In this document: in pieces, positions 31,120-42,000 of the stretch
How the letters are laid out: each line of letters opens with the position of its first letter
Position numbering within the stretch: the stretch's first letter is position 1
From: Stropharia rugosoannulata
Taxonomy: Eukaryota; Basidiomycota; Agaricomycetes; Agaricales; Strophariaceae
Assembly: GCA_028532985.1 (NCBI GenBank)
Contig: JANCIK010000007.1
Span: 372,001 to 436,000, forward strand
Direction of reading: 5' to 3'
DNA length: 64,000 bases
Translations under genes and position numbers: made by a program
The notes under the pieces: generated by a model
The model's input: the letters and a program-made list of their open reading frames with translations, nothing else
Database searches by the model: none
What the model was told of the DNA's origin: nothing

Positions 31120-33164
31120 TCGAAACCCTGACTGAGCGCAGCGTCGCGTTCGGCTTTCATAGTCGCTATTAGCTGACGCTGTTCCTCTATCACCTCTTCA
31201 GGCGTCTTCGCTGATGCGCGCTCCTTCAGGAACGCCTTCTTACTCTCTAACTCTTGCTGAAGTGCGCGTATCTGCTCCTCATATGCCTCGTCCAAGGAAC
31301 TGGCCGGTTGGTACATCTGCGAGTATACCATGCTAGGAGGCATACTCATGTACGAGGGATGGACGGGTGCCATATACGCTTGCTGCGCGGGCTGCCCATT
31401 CTTCTTATGCCATTCATCGACGCGCTCTTTGATCGCGCGCGAAGGGTCCCAAGGTATCGATGACCCGTCAGGTAGCTGTAAGCGCCCTGCCTCTGTGATG
31501 ACAATCCTCCCCGCTGACAAGTCTTGCTGCCTTACGATGCACTCAGCAACCACATGTCCCGTCTGCTTGCAGTAGAAGCAGCGAGGCTCCGGGCGTTGTT
31601 GGTATTGGAAGGGCCTAGGTGGCGGCCCACCAAAACTCGGTGCGCTCATGGGCATCATGGGGGCTACTGGTTGCACAGGCACCGACATCGGTGCGGCGCG
31701 CGCAGCCATGACATTGCGAATAATGTCCTCCAGTTCTTTCTTACTCGACTCCTTCGACTTCGCCACCGTCTTCTCTACTAGCGACAAGGTATCCTTGAAG
31801 GAGGCGACGAACCCTTTTAGGTCCTCAATCTCTCCGCGCAGCGAACCAACATCCGCGGCCTCAGTCTTGATGGCGGGCACCGGCATAAGTCCATCAGTGC
31901 TATCGCGCCCTAGGCTCAGCGTAGTGCTTGGGTTCTTTGTGCGGGCCATTTGTTCCGCCATCTCGGCTACTTGTTTGAGAGGGTACATGTCCTCGGTGCG
32001 CGCTTCTACCGTCACCCCAGTAGGTGCAGTGAACTGTATATTGCGCTCAGTCAAGAACTTGTCGAACGATGCGCGCGTCGTGTAATCAATGTCCAGTTTA
32101 TTAAACAAACGATCCCTGAACCCCGCAGTGAGACTATTGGTGAAGTAAGTCACCAGGGTATGATTCGCGAGCAGAGTAGGTGCCTTCGTGAGCTTAGCGG
32201 CCTCGGCCAAGAACGCGCGCTTGAAGTCTAGCAACACCTGGAGGTCTTCCTCCGAGATGCGCTGATTCTCCTTGCAGAGCTTCTTGAGCTGCGCGATGGA
32301 CCCCGTCTGAATGCTGATCACCTCCGGGTACTCGTTGAGAATCATTTTCTTGAGCTCCGCGTACCCCTTGGTATCATAACCTGGTAAATTCTTCCACTCC
32401 TCCGCCGTCTGCATGGGTACATATTTTATTACATATCCCCTCTTTTCATCGTCCTCCGTCACCTCCGCGCGCTTAAACCAATCCTCCAGATCCTCGAAGT
32501 ACCGCGGCAGCTCATCGCGCTCTGCAGCAGGATCGAAGCTCGGCGCGCCGCGCGCACCGCGTACTGGCATGGACATATCCTTAGGCATAGTTTCTGTTGC
32601 TCGAGGGGGTGAATTTTGTTCGCTTTCTGAAAGATCTGACAAGTCTCCTTCAAATATATCTCTCGCTACGCGCTCTGCTTCACTTTCGCTATTTTCCGCC
32701 GTGCACTGCATGGACGTCTTAGCAGTCCCAAATACTTCCGAGAATGGAGGAGGGGTGTCTTGGGTAGCTTGGCTATCAGAAGTACCGAATGGTGCGGTTT
32801 CAAGTGTAATATCACCGTCCACTAATTGGTCTTCTGATTCAATGCCAGATGGTGGTCCCCAAAATCCACTAGTCCCTACTCTTAATTCCGAGTCGCTTTC
32901 GGTGAGCGCACCTGGGATGCGCTGCGCTAATCCCTGAGTCTCAATATGCAACTGAGCTTCCTCCCTCGCTCTTTTCTTTGCTTTTCTGTCTCGCGTCGGT
33001 GTAATTACCAACGGCTCTACCAGCTCAGCGTCTTTCTTGCTCCTCGTGGTTCTCTTGCGTGAAGGCACCGTTCCAAAGGATGGTCTGGCTTCTTCTGGCT
33101 CGGCGAGCGATGAAGGCGCAGGAAATTTGCCTTTTTGTAATTTATTGTAATAGGCGCAAGCCAT
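31116..33164 (-). CDS. gag: Gag (A1), capsid and nucleocapsid
   Basis: The 682-residue frame starts at ATG 33164, 55 bp inside the LTR. Order: a basic, charged N-terminus with TRSKK; an acidic Ser-rich segment; a Ty3-type capsid domain from about residue 215 (ELPRYFEDLEDWFKRAE onward, ending near DRLFNKLDIDYTTRASFD); a coiled-coil-like stretch; one CCHC zinc knuckle, CFYCKQTGHVVAEC; and a Gln-rich coiled-coil end. Gag packages the genomic RNA. The 5' end differs between copies: A2 and B carry about 30 extra bases after YYNKLQK that change the frame, and B has lost the ATG, so the start used by the family is uncertain. Confidence 0.9.
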   Translation of the reverse strand: MACAYYNKLQKGKFPAPSSLAEPEEARPSFGTVPSRKRTTRSKKDAELVEPLVITPTRDRKAKKRAREEAQLHIETQGLAQRIPGALTESDSELRVGTSGFWGPPSGIESEDQLVDGDITLETAPFGTSDSQATQDTPPPFSEVFGTAKTSMQCTAENSESEAERVARDIFEGDLSDLSESEQNSPPRATETMPKDMSMPVRGARGAPSFDPAAERDELPRYFEDLEDWFKRAEVTEDDEKRGYVIKYVPMQTAEEWKNLPGYDTKGYAELKKMILNEYPEVISIQTGSIAQLKKLCKENQRISEEDLQVLLDFKRAFLAEAAKLTKAPTLLANHTLVTYFTNSLTAGFRDRLFNKLDIDYTTRASFDKFLTERNIQFTAPTGVTVEARTEDMYPLKQVAEMAEQMARTKNPSTTLSLGRDSTDGLMPVPAIKTEAADVGSLRGEIEDLKGFVASFKDTLSLVEKTVAKSKESSKKELEDIIRNVMAARAAPMSVPVQPVAPMMPMSAPSFGGPPPRPFQYQQRPEPRCFYCKQTGHVVAECIVRQQDLSAGRIVITEAGRLQLPDGSSIPWDPSRAIKERVDEWHKKNGQPAQQAYMAPVHPSYMSMPPSMVYSQMYQPASSLDEAYEEQIRALQQELESKKAFLKERASAKTPEEVIEEQRQLIATMKAERDAALSQGFD

Positions 33165-33200
33165 AGTTCCCGAAACACTAATTGAGATTTCTGAACCTTC

Positions 33201-33218
33201 CCCTCGCGGTGGGCTCCA
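33201..33218 (-). promoter_or_regulatory. Primer binding site (A1)
   Basis: On the element strand, TGGAGCCCACCGCGAGGG starts two bases after the end of the LTR. TGG at this place pairs with the CCA end of a tRNA primer for minus-strand DNA. The same sequence is found in A2 and B. The tRNA was not identified. Confidence 0.85.
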
Positions 33219-33220
33219 GA

Positions 33221-34365
33221 TGAGAGGTCTACTGCGTAGCTAGACTCGAAATCGCGAAACACAACACACACACACACCCAGCGGAGCGAGATCCTATCCC
33301 TTAGATCGAGCGAACGCCCTCAACTAAACGGCTAGTATAATCTATGCTCTGCTCTGGTTCCCGTTCTGGGCGTGCGATGCACGCACCTCGTGTCCTCTAG
33401 TCTTTGTAACAGCAAGTAGTGCCTGCAAGTTCGTTTGTAAGGAGGGGTTTAATTCTAGTAAATCTCGGATAGAGCCTGGTTGCTAGTGGCGTGCGCTAGG
33501 CAAGATGATGAATGAAATAAGTTGTTTTAGCGAACGGCTTCGCTGCGCGCACTTCCGGGTCCGGTGACCTCGTACGATGCGCGGACTCTCCAAAGTCCAA
33601 CAATCCCAAGACTCTCCAAAGTCTTTCACCCGGCGGTGCAGTCTCACAGTCTAAACACTACAGTGCGAGTTTCCGTACACGGTTGTACTGACTCCTCACT
33701 GAGCTCTCCAAATGACCCGGTGGTCAGAAGCTATCCAAAACTCCTATGATTCACAAACACTTCACAGTTAAAACCCTAACAAAAGCTAAACACAGCCCGC
33801 TGACGGCCTGGGACGGAACCCAGCACACAGATCTAGTGGGTAGACAATTGCTTAAATTACTAGCAACACACGGCCAAAGGTCCGCGCATCGCATCCGGGC
33901 TTCCCTCTAGTGTCCCAGCCCCTTGGCATTCGCTGCGCGCATGTCGTTCATTCCCTCGGGCTTTTGCGCGTCTTTTGATGCGCGCCGCCACGGTCACATG
34001 ATGTGTGGACTTAGACAAATTCTGCCTTTGCGATGCGCGCACATGAGATGCGCGCACAGCCCTTCACACCGCCCTTGGTACTCGCTCAGCTGTACTCACA
34101 CCGCACTTCGCTGGTGCTTAACCGTTCTACACCTCTCCGATCGCTCGCACAGATGACCAGACTATGCACTTTAGGCTGTGCAGCTTGCTGACCGATCTCT
34201 CTCGCAATACGGTGCACGCAGGCGCTTATAGCCATAAAAGCGTGCTGATAGCTATAGACTATGAGTCAGGCTCCACTCTAGTCCCTCTGTGTTTTCCCGC
34301 GCGCAGCTGTCCCACTAACGGACCTTCTAACTGTTTACACCCGTAGCCAAAAAGCAGCCCTGTCA
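33221..34365 (-). repeat. LTR, family A (middle, shared by A1 and A2)
   Basis: The LTR is 1145 bp, starting TGAGAGGTCTAC and ending GCCCTGTCA. On its left side lies a PBS (A1) and on its right side a polypurine tract (A2), so one LTR serves as the 5' LTR of A1 and the 3' LTR of A2. It lacks a segment of roughly 80 bp (between AATTACTA and GCAACACACGG) present in both outer LTRs and has more intact CG sites than either. Confidence 0.93.
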
Positions 34366-34402
34366 TCTCCCCCCCACTAAAATCTTGACTGTCCTCAGTC
34401 AA
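34366..34402 (-). promoter_or_regulatory. Polypurine tract and palindrome (A2, LTR-proximal copy)
   Basis: TCTCCCCCCCAC next to the LTR is a polypurine tract on the element strand. The palindrome TTGACTG-TCCT-CAGTCAA is at 34385-34402, identical to A1. Confidence 0.85.
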
Positions 34403-34918
34403 TTCTAGATGCGCGCACCTCATCTTTGAAAGCAGTTCACCATTATCCCGTTTTCCTGCCTACGGCTCAGCTACTGCCTTACGCTGCTACTACGGCGCCT
34501 CCGCCGGAGTCACGATCTCTATCCATCCTCTTTCCTTCCTTTTCAGGTATCCCCACCCGACTTTTCTTGACTAGCTTATTTTAGGCAACCGCCACCGCAC
34601 TCATACGCGCACTGCACTTCCCGCTGACTTCCTTCTCGAGACATTTGCCTAGTCAGGCCTTTTCTTTTCCCTTTTGGAGCCTTGCCGGACCTTCTTTTGG
34701 CGTTACGCTGTTCTAGCATATTGCCGGTAAGTTTACTCGACATGCGCTCATCGCCGTCCGCTTCTCTCATACTCCAGACTTCTCCTTCGCCATTCTCTCC
34801 TGCGTATATAACCAGTTCCCTTGCCCTTCTTGTCCTTTCTTTCTCTCGCTTCCCTCTCTTATTCCCTACTGCTGCCTTCTTATCACTCTACTCTCTCATC
34901 CTGGACCACAAGAGCTTC
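34403..34918 (+). promoter_or_regulatory. Upstream region of ORF1 (A2) with TATA box
   Basis: It is nearly identical to 19736-20237 of A1 until the last 60 bases before the ATG. TATATAA is at 34805-34811. There is no gene. Confidence 0.6.
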
Positions 34919-36929
34919 ATGGCTTTCCGAGGCGTCAGCAAACTGCTCAAAGTCGAAAAGGAAGAGTGCGCCCTTGCCTGCGCTGATCATTTCCATCGAC
35001 TCCGCCCCGTCTTGGCGCAATACGACATTTTTGAAGACTTGGGCGCCCGCAACGCCATGGAGCCTGACGAACTTGCCCAGTTCAAGTCCCTCCGCGAACA
35101 GTTTGGTCTCGCCGTGGAGAAGCACATGCGCGCATTTCCTCGCGATGGTACTCATCACGCGGGAACGCGCGAGCTAGCTCTCCTCTTGTCCCTCATGGCC
35201 CTCGGTGACGATGATCCCATCTTCGGATGGGATTCTGAAGATATTTCTCGGCGCGCCGTCTGGTTCGCTGAGCCCGAACTGGAACTAGTAAGCTCCGTTT
35301 CTTTTGTCTTTCTTTTCCTTGTTGATTTTAAACCTGCGCTGATCGCTTCTTACAGTTACCTTCTTATAAAATTGCCTTTGCCACCTCTTTTCCCGCGTCA
35401 TGGTCGCCCGGGGCTCTCCCAGAGCCCCGCATCCAGTACATCCCCCCCGAGTCATCTGAGCGCGACGTGGAGATGGCTGAGCCCGAAGCCGCGACCACGG
35501 GCCCTCTCAAAACGATCAGCGCACCCCCACCCGAGCCACCGCACGCCTCGTCAACTCCACCACCCCCTTCTCCTAGCCCAGCTCCTTCTGCGCGCGCCTC
35601 GCCCGCTCCCCCTGCCCCTGCCCCTGCGACGCTTACCAAGCACAAGTGCGTGTCTCCTGTCCCTTTATCCAGTCTGCCCATCCCCCCCGTCCCTAAGGCC
35701 AAACGCACGCGCTCTGCCGCTTCGACCCCTGGTACAGTACCTCTTCTTACAGGTCTGTGCTTATTACTTGACGCCTTTTTAGTGGTCCAGGAGGCCGTGG
35801 CAGGCCCTTCTCGACAGCCAGCCCCCCTTGCCCCTAAGGTGCGCGCATCGCGTACCAAGGTCGTTCCTGTGAAAGCTACCTCCAGCGACCTGACTGAGCT
35901 GCCCCGCCTCCATGGCATTGATTCTTTGAAATCCCAGTACCAGTCGACATATCCCGTATACAACCTTCTGCCTGGCGTTTACCACGCATCTCTGGTGCTG
36001 GCTGGTAAAGCTCTGCCGGGCACTGTACGCATGGCTGATCTGCCCCCTGAAGAGGCGCTGCGCGAGGCCATCGTCGTGCGTCTCTTTATTTTTATTTTAT
36101 TTCCTCCTTAGTTCTCAATTGCTTTTCTTTTTAGCCCGGGTTTACCTGCTCGTTGTGCGAGCGCCCTCAGGACAGCTCCTCTGCTGCCCCTTCCCCGAAG
36201 CACTTCTGCATCCTTCGTGGTCCTGGACGGAAGTGTTCCAATTGCCGCCTAGGTGGCCAAGGCCCTTGTATGCATACCATGACCGGCCCCGAGCTTGACA
36301 GTGCGTTGGAAGGCACTTCTGGTTGGCATCGCACCTCCCCCCATGGTGTGCGCATCTCCTTTTCTTTTCTTCTGTCCCTTCTCATCTCCTCCTTTTTCTT
36401 AGAACTGCAGGCTTCTTTTTCCCGTCTCGAAGCGTTCCGTCAGCAAGCGCGCGCCGCGGAAGAGACTCGTCGAGGGCTTCAACGCCTTTATTTCGCCGAG
36501 CTTATCCAGCTTGTGCAGCTCGCGCAAGCTATGGCCGCAACTTTGCCCACCAACGTCATCATTGGCTCTCGTTTCTCTGACTGCAAGACCTTTGATGCCC
36601 TCCGTTCCATGGATCTTGAGCAGCTCTGCGCCGCATACAATGCGCTCTGCCAGCCTCTTGACTCCGACGAGCCGACCGACTTCGTTCCCTCTTCCTCCTT
36701 TTACGATCCCGCGCACCCTCGTCAAGATCCTTCATCTTTCATCCCCGCCCCCCAACCTTCTAAAGCCTCCAAGGCCCGTGCATCGGCTCCTAAAAGCAAA
36801 GGCAAGGGTAAAGGCAAAGGCAAAGGCAAGGCTCCCGTCCGGTCTTACAAGTCCTCCCCCGTCGTTGTCGACGACTCGAGCCCCGAGGTCTCCGCTGAGG
36901 AAGAGGATGGCGATAATATGGAGGCCTAG
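34919..36929 (+). CDS. Antisense ORF1 (A2), divergent allele, five exons
   Basis: Exons 34919-35287, 35356-35731, 35783-36075, 36135-36345 and 36403-36929 give 591 residues. The exon lengths of exons 1, 3 and 4 equal those in A1 exactly. The N-terminal domain shares only about half its residues with A1 (common: HFHRLRPVLAQY, SLREQFGL, HHAGTREL, LPSYK), and the Pro-rich linker is shorter with a different order. The TYPVYNLLPGVYHASL module, the Cys cluster (CSLCERP, CILRGPGRKCSNC, GPC) and the FAELIQLVQLAQAMAAT helix are better kept. The tail has a run of GKGKGKGK. The reading frame is intact. The divergence stands out because neighbouring DNA on both sides is almost identical between A1 and A2. 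Confidence 0.85.
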
Positions 36930-37411
36930 TCTTGCTGCGGGGCACGCATTTGGGCGCTGGTTTTCTCTTACGTTTCCTTCTTGTTCCCTTCCTACTATTC
37001 TATCTGGCATATGTAGAATAGTTGTGTTTTATTATTATATGCTTTCTAATGATTTTCTTGTCTCCTTCTTGTGTGATCTTAAGTTCTCTGTCTTTTTAAG
37101 ATGTCTACTAGCCTGGTTTCTTTTGAGCGGCTACCAGTGCCATGCGCGCATATGACCAATGTCCACTTGCTTGTATCTGCCCACTAACTTCTGCTCCTGC
37201 CTTTCTACAGTGGGCGAGTATAAGTGCGATGCACGCATATGAAAGACATGCATGTGTGTATGTGCCAGCCAGCTTTTACTTCTGCCCTGAGCTCTTGTTC
37301 TTCCTGCCGTATCTCCTTAAGCACCTAGGTTTATCTCTGCTTGGCTAGGCCATCTCTCCCCCCCACTATAAATTCAACTGTCCCCAGTTGAGAGTTTCTT
37401 TACTCTCTGCT
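36930..37411 (+). promoter_or_regulatory. ORF1-ORF2 spacer with internal PPT-like tract and palindrome (A2)
   Basis: A GGCATATGTAGAATAG phrase follows the ORF1 stop. CATCTCTCCCCCCCAC, TATAAA (37367-37372) and the palindrome TCAACTG-TCCC-CAGTTGA (37374-37391) lie just before the ORF2 start, as in A1. Confidence 0.7.
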
Positions 37412-37892
37412 ATGGCTCTCCGATATCAGCACACCGCTGTTGCTCGCCAATTTGCCGTGCTATTGAGGCGACTCGCCATTCATGCGGAGCTCGCAGAGGA
37501 CTGCCACAACGGCCCTTTTCACTTTCCTCTACAGTCTGCTCAGTCCCTCGTGCGCGCACTGGTAAAGTCCTTATGTTCATGCAAGCGCTTCCTCTGCTGA
37601 CGTTTTCCTCCAGGATCGCATTACACTGCCTTTGCGCTTTATCGATTTCAATCGCCAATTCCTGTCTTTAGTCATGACGATCGTGTTTTACGAAGGCCGC
37701 GCTCAGCGCAGATTCAGCGATGATCATTTCGATGCGCGCATGCTCAGCAACGCCGCTCTTCACATTCTCGATCGGTACAGCCATCTTGGCATGCCTTTTC
37801 ACAATCTCCCACCCTCGGAACCAACAGGGACCACCATTCTAGACGTCGATCCCAACGCTGCCCTTGTAGTAGATGATATTAGCTACGATTGA
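37412..37892 (+). CDS. Antisense ORF2 (A2), two exons
   Basis: Exons 37412-37561 and 37614-37892 give 142 residues, the same lengths as A1. Differences from A1 are concentrated in the first exon (FAVLLRRLAIHAE against FTAILRQLAVHVE); the second exon is almost unchanged. This places the right border of the divergent ORF1 block inside or close to ORF2 exon 1. The frame is intact; function unknown. Confidence 0.82.
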
Positions 37893-37962
37893 GCCCGTGC
37901 GCGGCTCTGATGGATCATTTAGTGATATATATGATCCCTCAACGAACATGTCTTTTATCATC

Positions 37963-38511
37963 ATGCCCTCCTTCGATACCAAAAGTAATCTCCTTCAACG
38001 CACGAGGTCTGATCCTTCCTTCCTGCGCTTAGCTGCTCTACCCAAGCGGGCGCTAGCTGATATTCCGCTCGATGATCATGAGCACATCTGCCGCATCTAC
38101 ATAGGTGCCCTTCATTTTATTCTTGAGGCTGCAAGTGAACCGCTGCTTCCCATGACCATCTGCCTAGACATGATGCATCACGTTCAAGACCATGCGGTGT
38201 GCACATGTCCCCCTTCTCCAGCCTTTTTGTGCGCGGCTCTGACATGCTTGTAGCGGGCTCTGGCGCTGACCGAAGCTACCTGTCACTCGCCTCGCATCTC
38301 GCACTTGTGTGCTCAGCTTCACTATAGCAAGCTCATCCTGCGCTTGTGTGGTACTACTGATGCTGAGCACTACGGCACCCTCCCTCACTCTGAACACTTC
38401 CAACAACTTCACTATGCCGCCCAGGTCTTTTATCAGGAGGAATTCTTTCCTGTAGGCCTCTTCTTCCCATACGCTGCGCTGACCCTGACAATCACTTCTT
38501 AGGATGTTTAA
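37963..38511 (+). CDS. Antisense ORF3 (A2), three exons
   Basis: Exons 37963-38196, 38254-38451 and 38503-38511 give 146 residues, with the same phases and the same Asp-Val final exon as A1. TATATAT is at 37926-37932. The frame is intact and almost identical to A1 (AERYG is AEHYG here, a CG to CA change). Function unknown. Confidence 0.78.
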
Positions 38512-39011
38512 TTCCCGAACTGACACTCTGCTGTCTTTTCATTGATAACTATCTATACTCATAGCTAGCATCTATTTCTTGGTACATGTGTCATGGCCCT
38601 GTATTTGAAATAAGACTGTCGGGTAACATTGTTATGCACTTTCGGCATCAATCCCAAAACAGACATCATTTTGCCAAACGGGGAAAGACCTGCATCTCCC
38701 TTGATGCGCGCACTCTTTTGCTGCGATGCGCGCACAATCTTCCCCTTTCTTCTCGTTGCTATATGGGCTCTTGTATTCAGGTCCCTTCCATCCCACTCAA
38801 TCTCCGTGAATGTAACGTTGGACAGGTGTAGCCCTGTGCTATGACCCATCTGGACCCTTTTGTAAAGTCCCTCCTTTAACTCCTTGGGCCTGCTGTTCGG
38901 TCAGTCACCAGCTGCGCACAGCACTGATCAAACCAGCGAATGCTATATAAGACGCTTGCCGTCTCTGTGTGAGCACATTGCACTTTATTCCTACTGTTCT
39001 CAACCACTACC
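38512..39011 (+). promoter_or_regulatory. ORF3-ORF4 spacer with TATA box (A2)
   Basis: Conserved with 23966-24463. TATATAA is at 38944-38950, 68 bp before the ORF4 start. There is no gene. Confidence 0.55.
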
Positions 39012-42000
39012 ATGGCTACTACTCATGCTCCTCTTTTTAACTTCACCAATGTCAAGCATCAACTCTCACTGATCCAGGACATTCGTGGGTTGGCCTCTGC
39101 CACTCCTGCGAATTACACTGGTAGCTTGGAGCTACTTGCTGTCGATTTGGTGCGTGCATCGCGCGGTTCCCTTGTTGTATGTTACTATCTTCATCTGGCA
39201 CGATTGCAGAACCGCTGGCGCGACACGCACAGCGGTATCACTCGCGTTATAAACAACAATGAAGCTGTCGAGATCCTCAACGAGACTCGCGCCATATATA
39301 CGTCGCTCGAGGCTGACCACCACATTCGCTCCTTCTCTCCTGCCGCCAATGCATTTATCAACTTGCATGAACAAGTCCTCAAGGCTAAAGCTGCCGCTTC
39401 TCGCCAGCGCACCCATACCCCTACTGGACCTGTGCGCTCATCTTCCTCTCCTAACCCTTTCTATACTTAATCCCCTTTTTGGTGCGTGCAGCGCAACGTT
39501 CGCATTCTTACGCGTTCCGCAACTGCGGACCTTGAGACCGCCTCCGCACCTGGAGGTACTACATCTCCCGACTCTGACGATGACAAGGTGTGGCTAACCT
39601 TGGTTCCTTTACCAGACATCACTAACATGCAACTTTACATGCTCCTCAAAAAGATGGCCCTTGACGATAAAGTTGAAGCCGCGACTGAGGGAGGTCCTCC
39701 CAGCAGGCAGCATACACCTGAGCCGAGTCCTAACAAGAAGCGTGCCGCGCCTCCTGATACTCCTAAACAGGTGTGTGTTTGACCCGTCTCCGCTGCGCGC
39801 TGAGAGGTCTGCCGCTGGGCTAGACTCGAATCACAAGAAACACAACACACACAACCCCAGCGGAGCGAGATCCTATCCCTTAGATCGAGCGACGCTCTTC
39901 AGCTAAGCGGATTATAGATGTCTTCGCTTCTCCTGGTCCTCTCCGCTGAGCGGACTGTGATGTTTAAGAGTCTCGTAAATTCAGTCCGGATGTCCGCTGT
40001 ACAGTGCCTGCAAGTTCGTTTTTAAGGAGGGGTTTAATTCTAGAAGTCTCAGATTAATGTCTGGGCGATCTCCGCTGAGCACAGGGTATCGATAGTAATG
40101 TATAGTTCTGATGGTGGCTCCGCGGGGCTTATTCTGCTGAGTGGGTTTGAGGTCCGGTGACCGATGCAGATGCTCACACAAGCTGGTATTCCAATTGTGC
40201 CTCGCTCCGCTGACTATCCAAAGTCGTTCCGCTGGGACTGTCCAAAGTCCTATTCCGCTGAGGCTATCCAGAACCTCGTTCACCCGGTGGTGCAGTCTCA
40301 ATTCACAAAACACTACAGCGCGAGTTTTCGTACACGGTTGCACTGACTCCCCGCTGAGCTCTCCAAATGACCCGGTGGCCAGAAGCTATCCAAAACTTCT
40401 ATGATTCACAATACACTTCACAGTAAAGACCCTAACAAAAGCTAAACACAGCCCGCTGACGGTCTGGGACGGAGCCCAACACACAGATCTAGTGGGTAGA
40501 CAATTGCTTGATTTCCGTAGTTACAATTACAAGTTTATATAGACGCGCGCTGTGTACTAATTTAGGTGGAGAGTAAATACTAGCAACGCCGGACCAAAGG
40601 TCCGCTGAGCGCATGTGCCTCCGCTGGGCGTTTTGATGACTACCCCGCTGAGCGCGACCTGACCTCGTTGTGTTGCCAGCCTCCGCCGAGAGACGCCATT
40701 GAACTCCGCTGAGCAGTTCCTTCTGGGTTATTGAGATCTGGTTACTGCTGCCAAAGTTCCCCAGCGGAGTCTGTGCTGTGTGCATTATTCATTCCCTCGG
40801 GCATCACACGCTCCCGCGCGTGCGCCACGGTCACCTGACGAGTGGACTTAGGCAAATCTCGCCTTCGTGATGTGTTCCGCTGAGCCCCCTTTGGGACACC
40901 GTCTACACACAGTCCTGCTCGTCGCCTTTGATATTTCTCGCTCAGCTGTACTCCTGCCTTCCGCTGAGAAGACAGTAACCGTTATGTGCCCCGCTGGCAG
41001 TTATTCCGGGTCCTTCAACTGTGTACTTATGACTGGTACAGTCCGCTGAGCCCCCACACAACCGCCCGCTGAGCACACGCGTGATGATTTGTGATGCATG
41101 CGCTGAGTGCCGAGACGGCTGACCAGGCTAGTCACTGCCCCGCTGTACCCTTGCACTTCAGCCCAAAACGCCCGCTGTGGCTATATTACAGCCTTGGTGT
41201 AAACGCAGGCCTGTCATCTCCCCCTCACTAAAAATTTTGACTGTCCCCAGTCAATGCATCCCAACCGCCGGACTTAGCGTGATCAGCTACCCTCTAGCGC
41301 CTCATCCTCTATTTTTAGCCCTCAGGCGCTTATCTGGCCTATTTTTAGGTCCGGTTACTCATTGTTCGTCATTCCTACACATATAGTAGATCTCTGCCCA
41401 ATTTTGTTTTCAGGTCTCCGCTTTCCTTTCTGAGAAGTTCACCGCTGCTTCTCGTCTCCGCTTTCTAAGTGAATTACCGCCGAGCCTATTGGACGCCGCC
41501 ACTACTTCGTTTTCTCTTTTCCCGCTTTTCTGTGTGCCAGAATCTTCTGGCATTCCGCTCCCGCCCGCTTTCTATTTAATGGGCTCTATTTTTCTCTGCG
41601 CTCCCCATCCTCTACCTTTCTTCTCTCTCTGCTTTCTTCCTCTCTCTCTTTTAAATGGCCTTCAGAAACTTCGACCGCAAGCGCCGCGCACAGGAGGCTG
41701 AAGACGCCCGCTTGGACGCCCAGGACCGCTTTCGCCGCCTGCACCCCGCTCTCGACGTGTATAACGAATTTGAAGACCTCGCTGGCACCGCGCGGATTTC
41801 CAGCGCCGGGTCCGCTCGCCTGGACACCCTACGCGATCTTTTCGCGTCCTGTCTAGAACACCACATCGCCCTCTACCCCACCGACCCGGTCTTCCACTCT
41901 GGAGTCCGCGAGCTTTGTACTATTTTGTCCTGCATCGCCAACATGCTAGAGGACGACGAATTCGGCTGGAACAGCGAGGACCCTTCCGAGCGGAGCGTCT

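Larger units (their letters stand above)
18497..34365 (-). mobile_element. Giant Ty3/Gypsy LTR retrotransposon, copy A1
   Basis: The element is 15.9 kb in minus orientation. The 3' LTR is 18497-19698 and the 5' LTR 33221-34365, the latter shared with A2. The PBS is at 33201-33218, followed leftward by gag (33164-31116), protease (31119-29842) and pol (to 25907). Left of pol, four spliced genes on the plus strand fill 20238-25780. Gag and protease are open; pol carries two frameshifts and ORF4 one stop. The base on the left flank is ACAT (18493-18496), but the right-hand duplication cannot be checked because the far LTR of the tandem runs off the window. The mean CpG content is high except in the left LTR, where many CG sites have become TG or CA. 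Confidence 0.9.

Noticed and set aside
32413..32937. Plus-strand open frames opposite gag and protease (also 31648-32085, 30092-30571, 62370-62897)
   Set aside because: They are Ser-rich mirror images of acidic gag and protease codons, with no splice sites or start context, and do not match each other better than their sense partners do.
18497..34365. DIRS-like or tyrosine-recombinase element
   Set aside because: A D,D,E integrase with HHCC finger, ordinary LTRs, a PBS and a PPT are all present.
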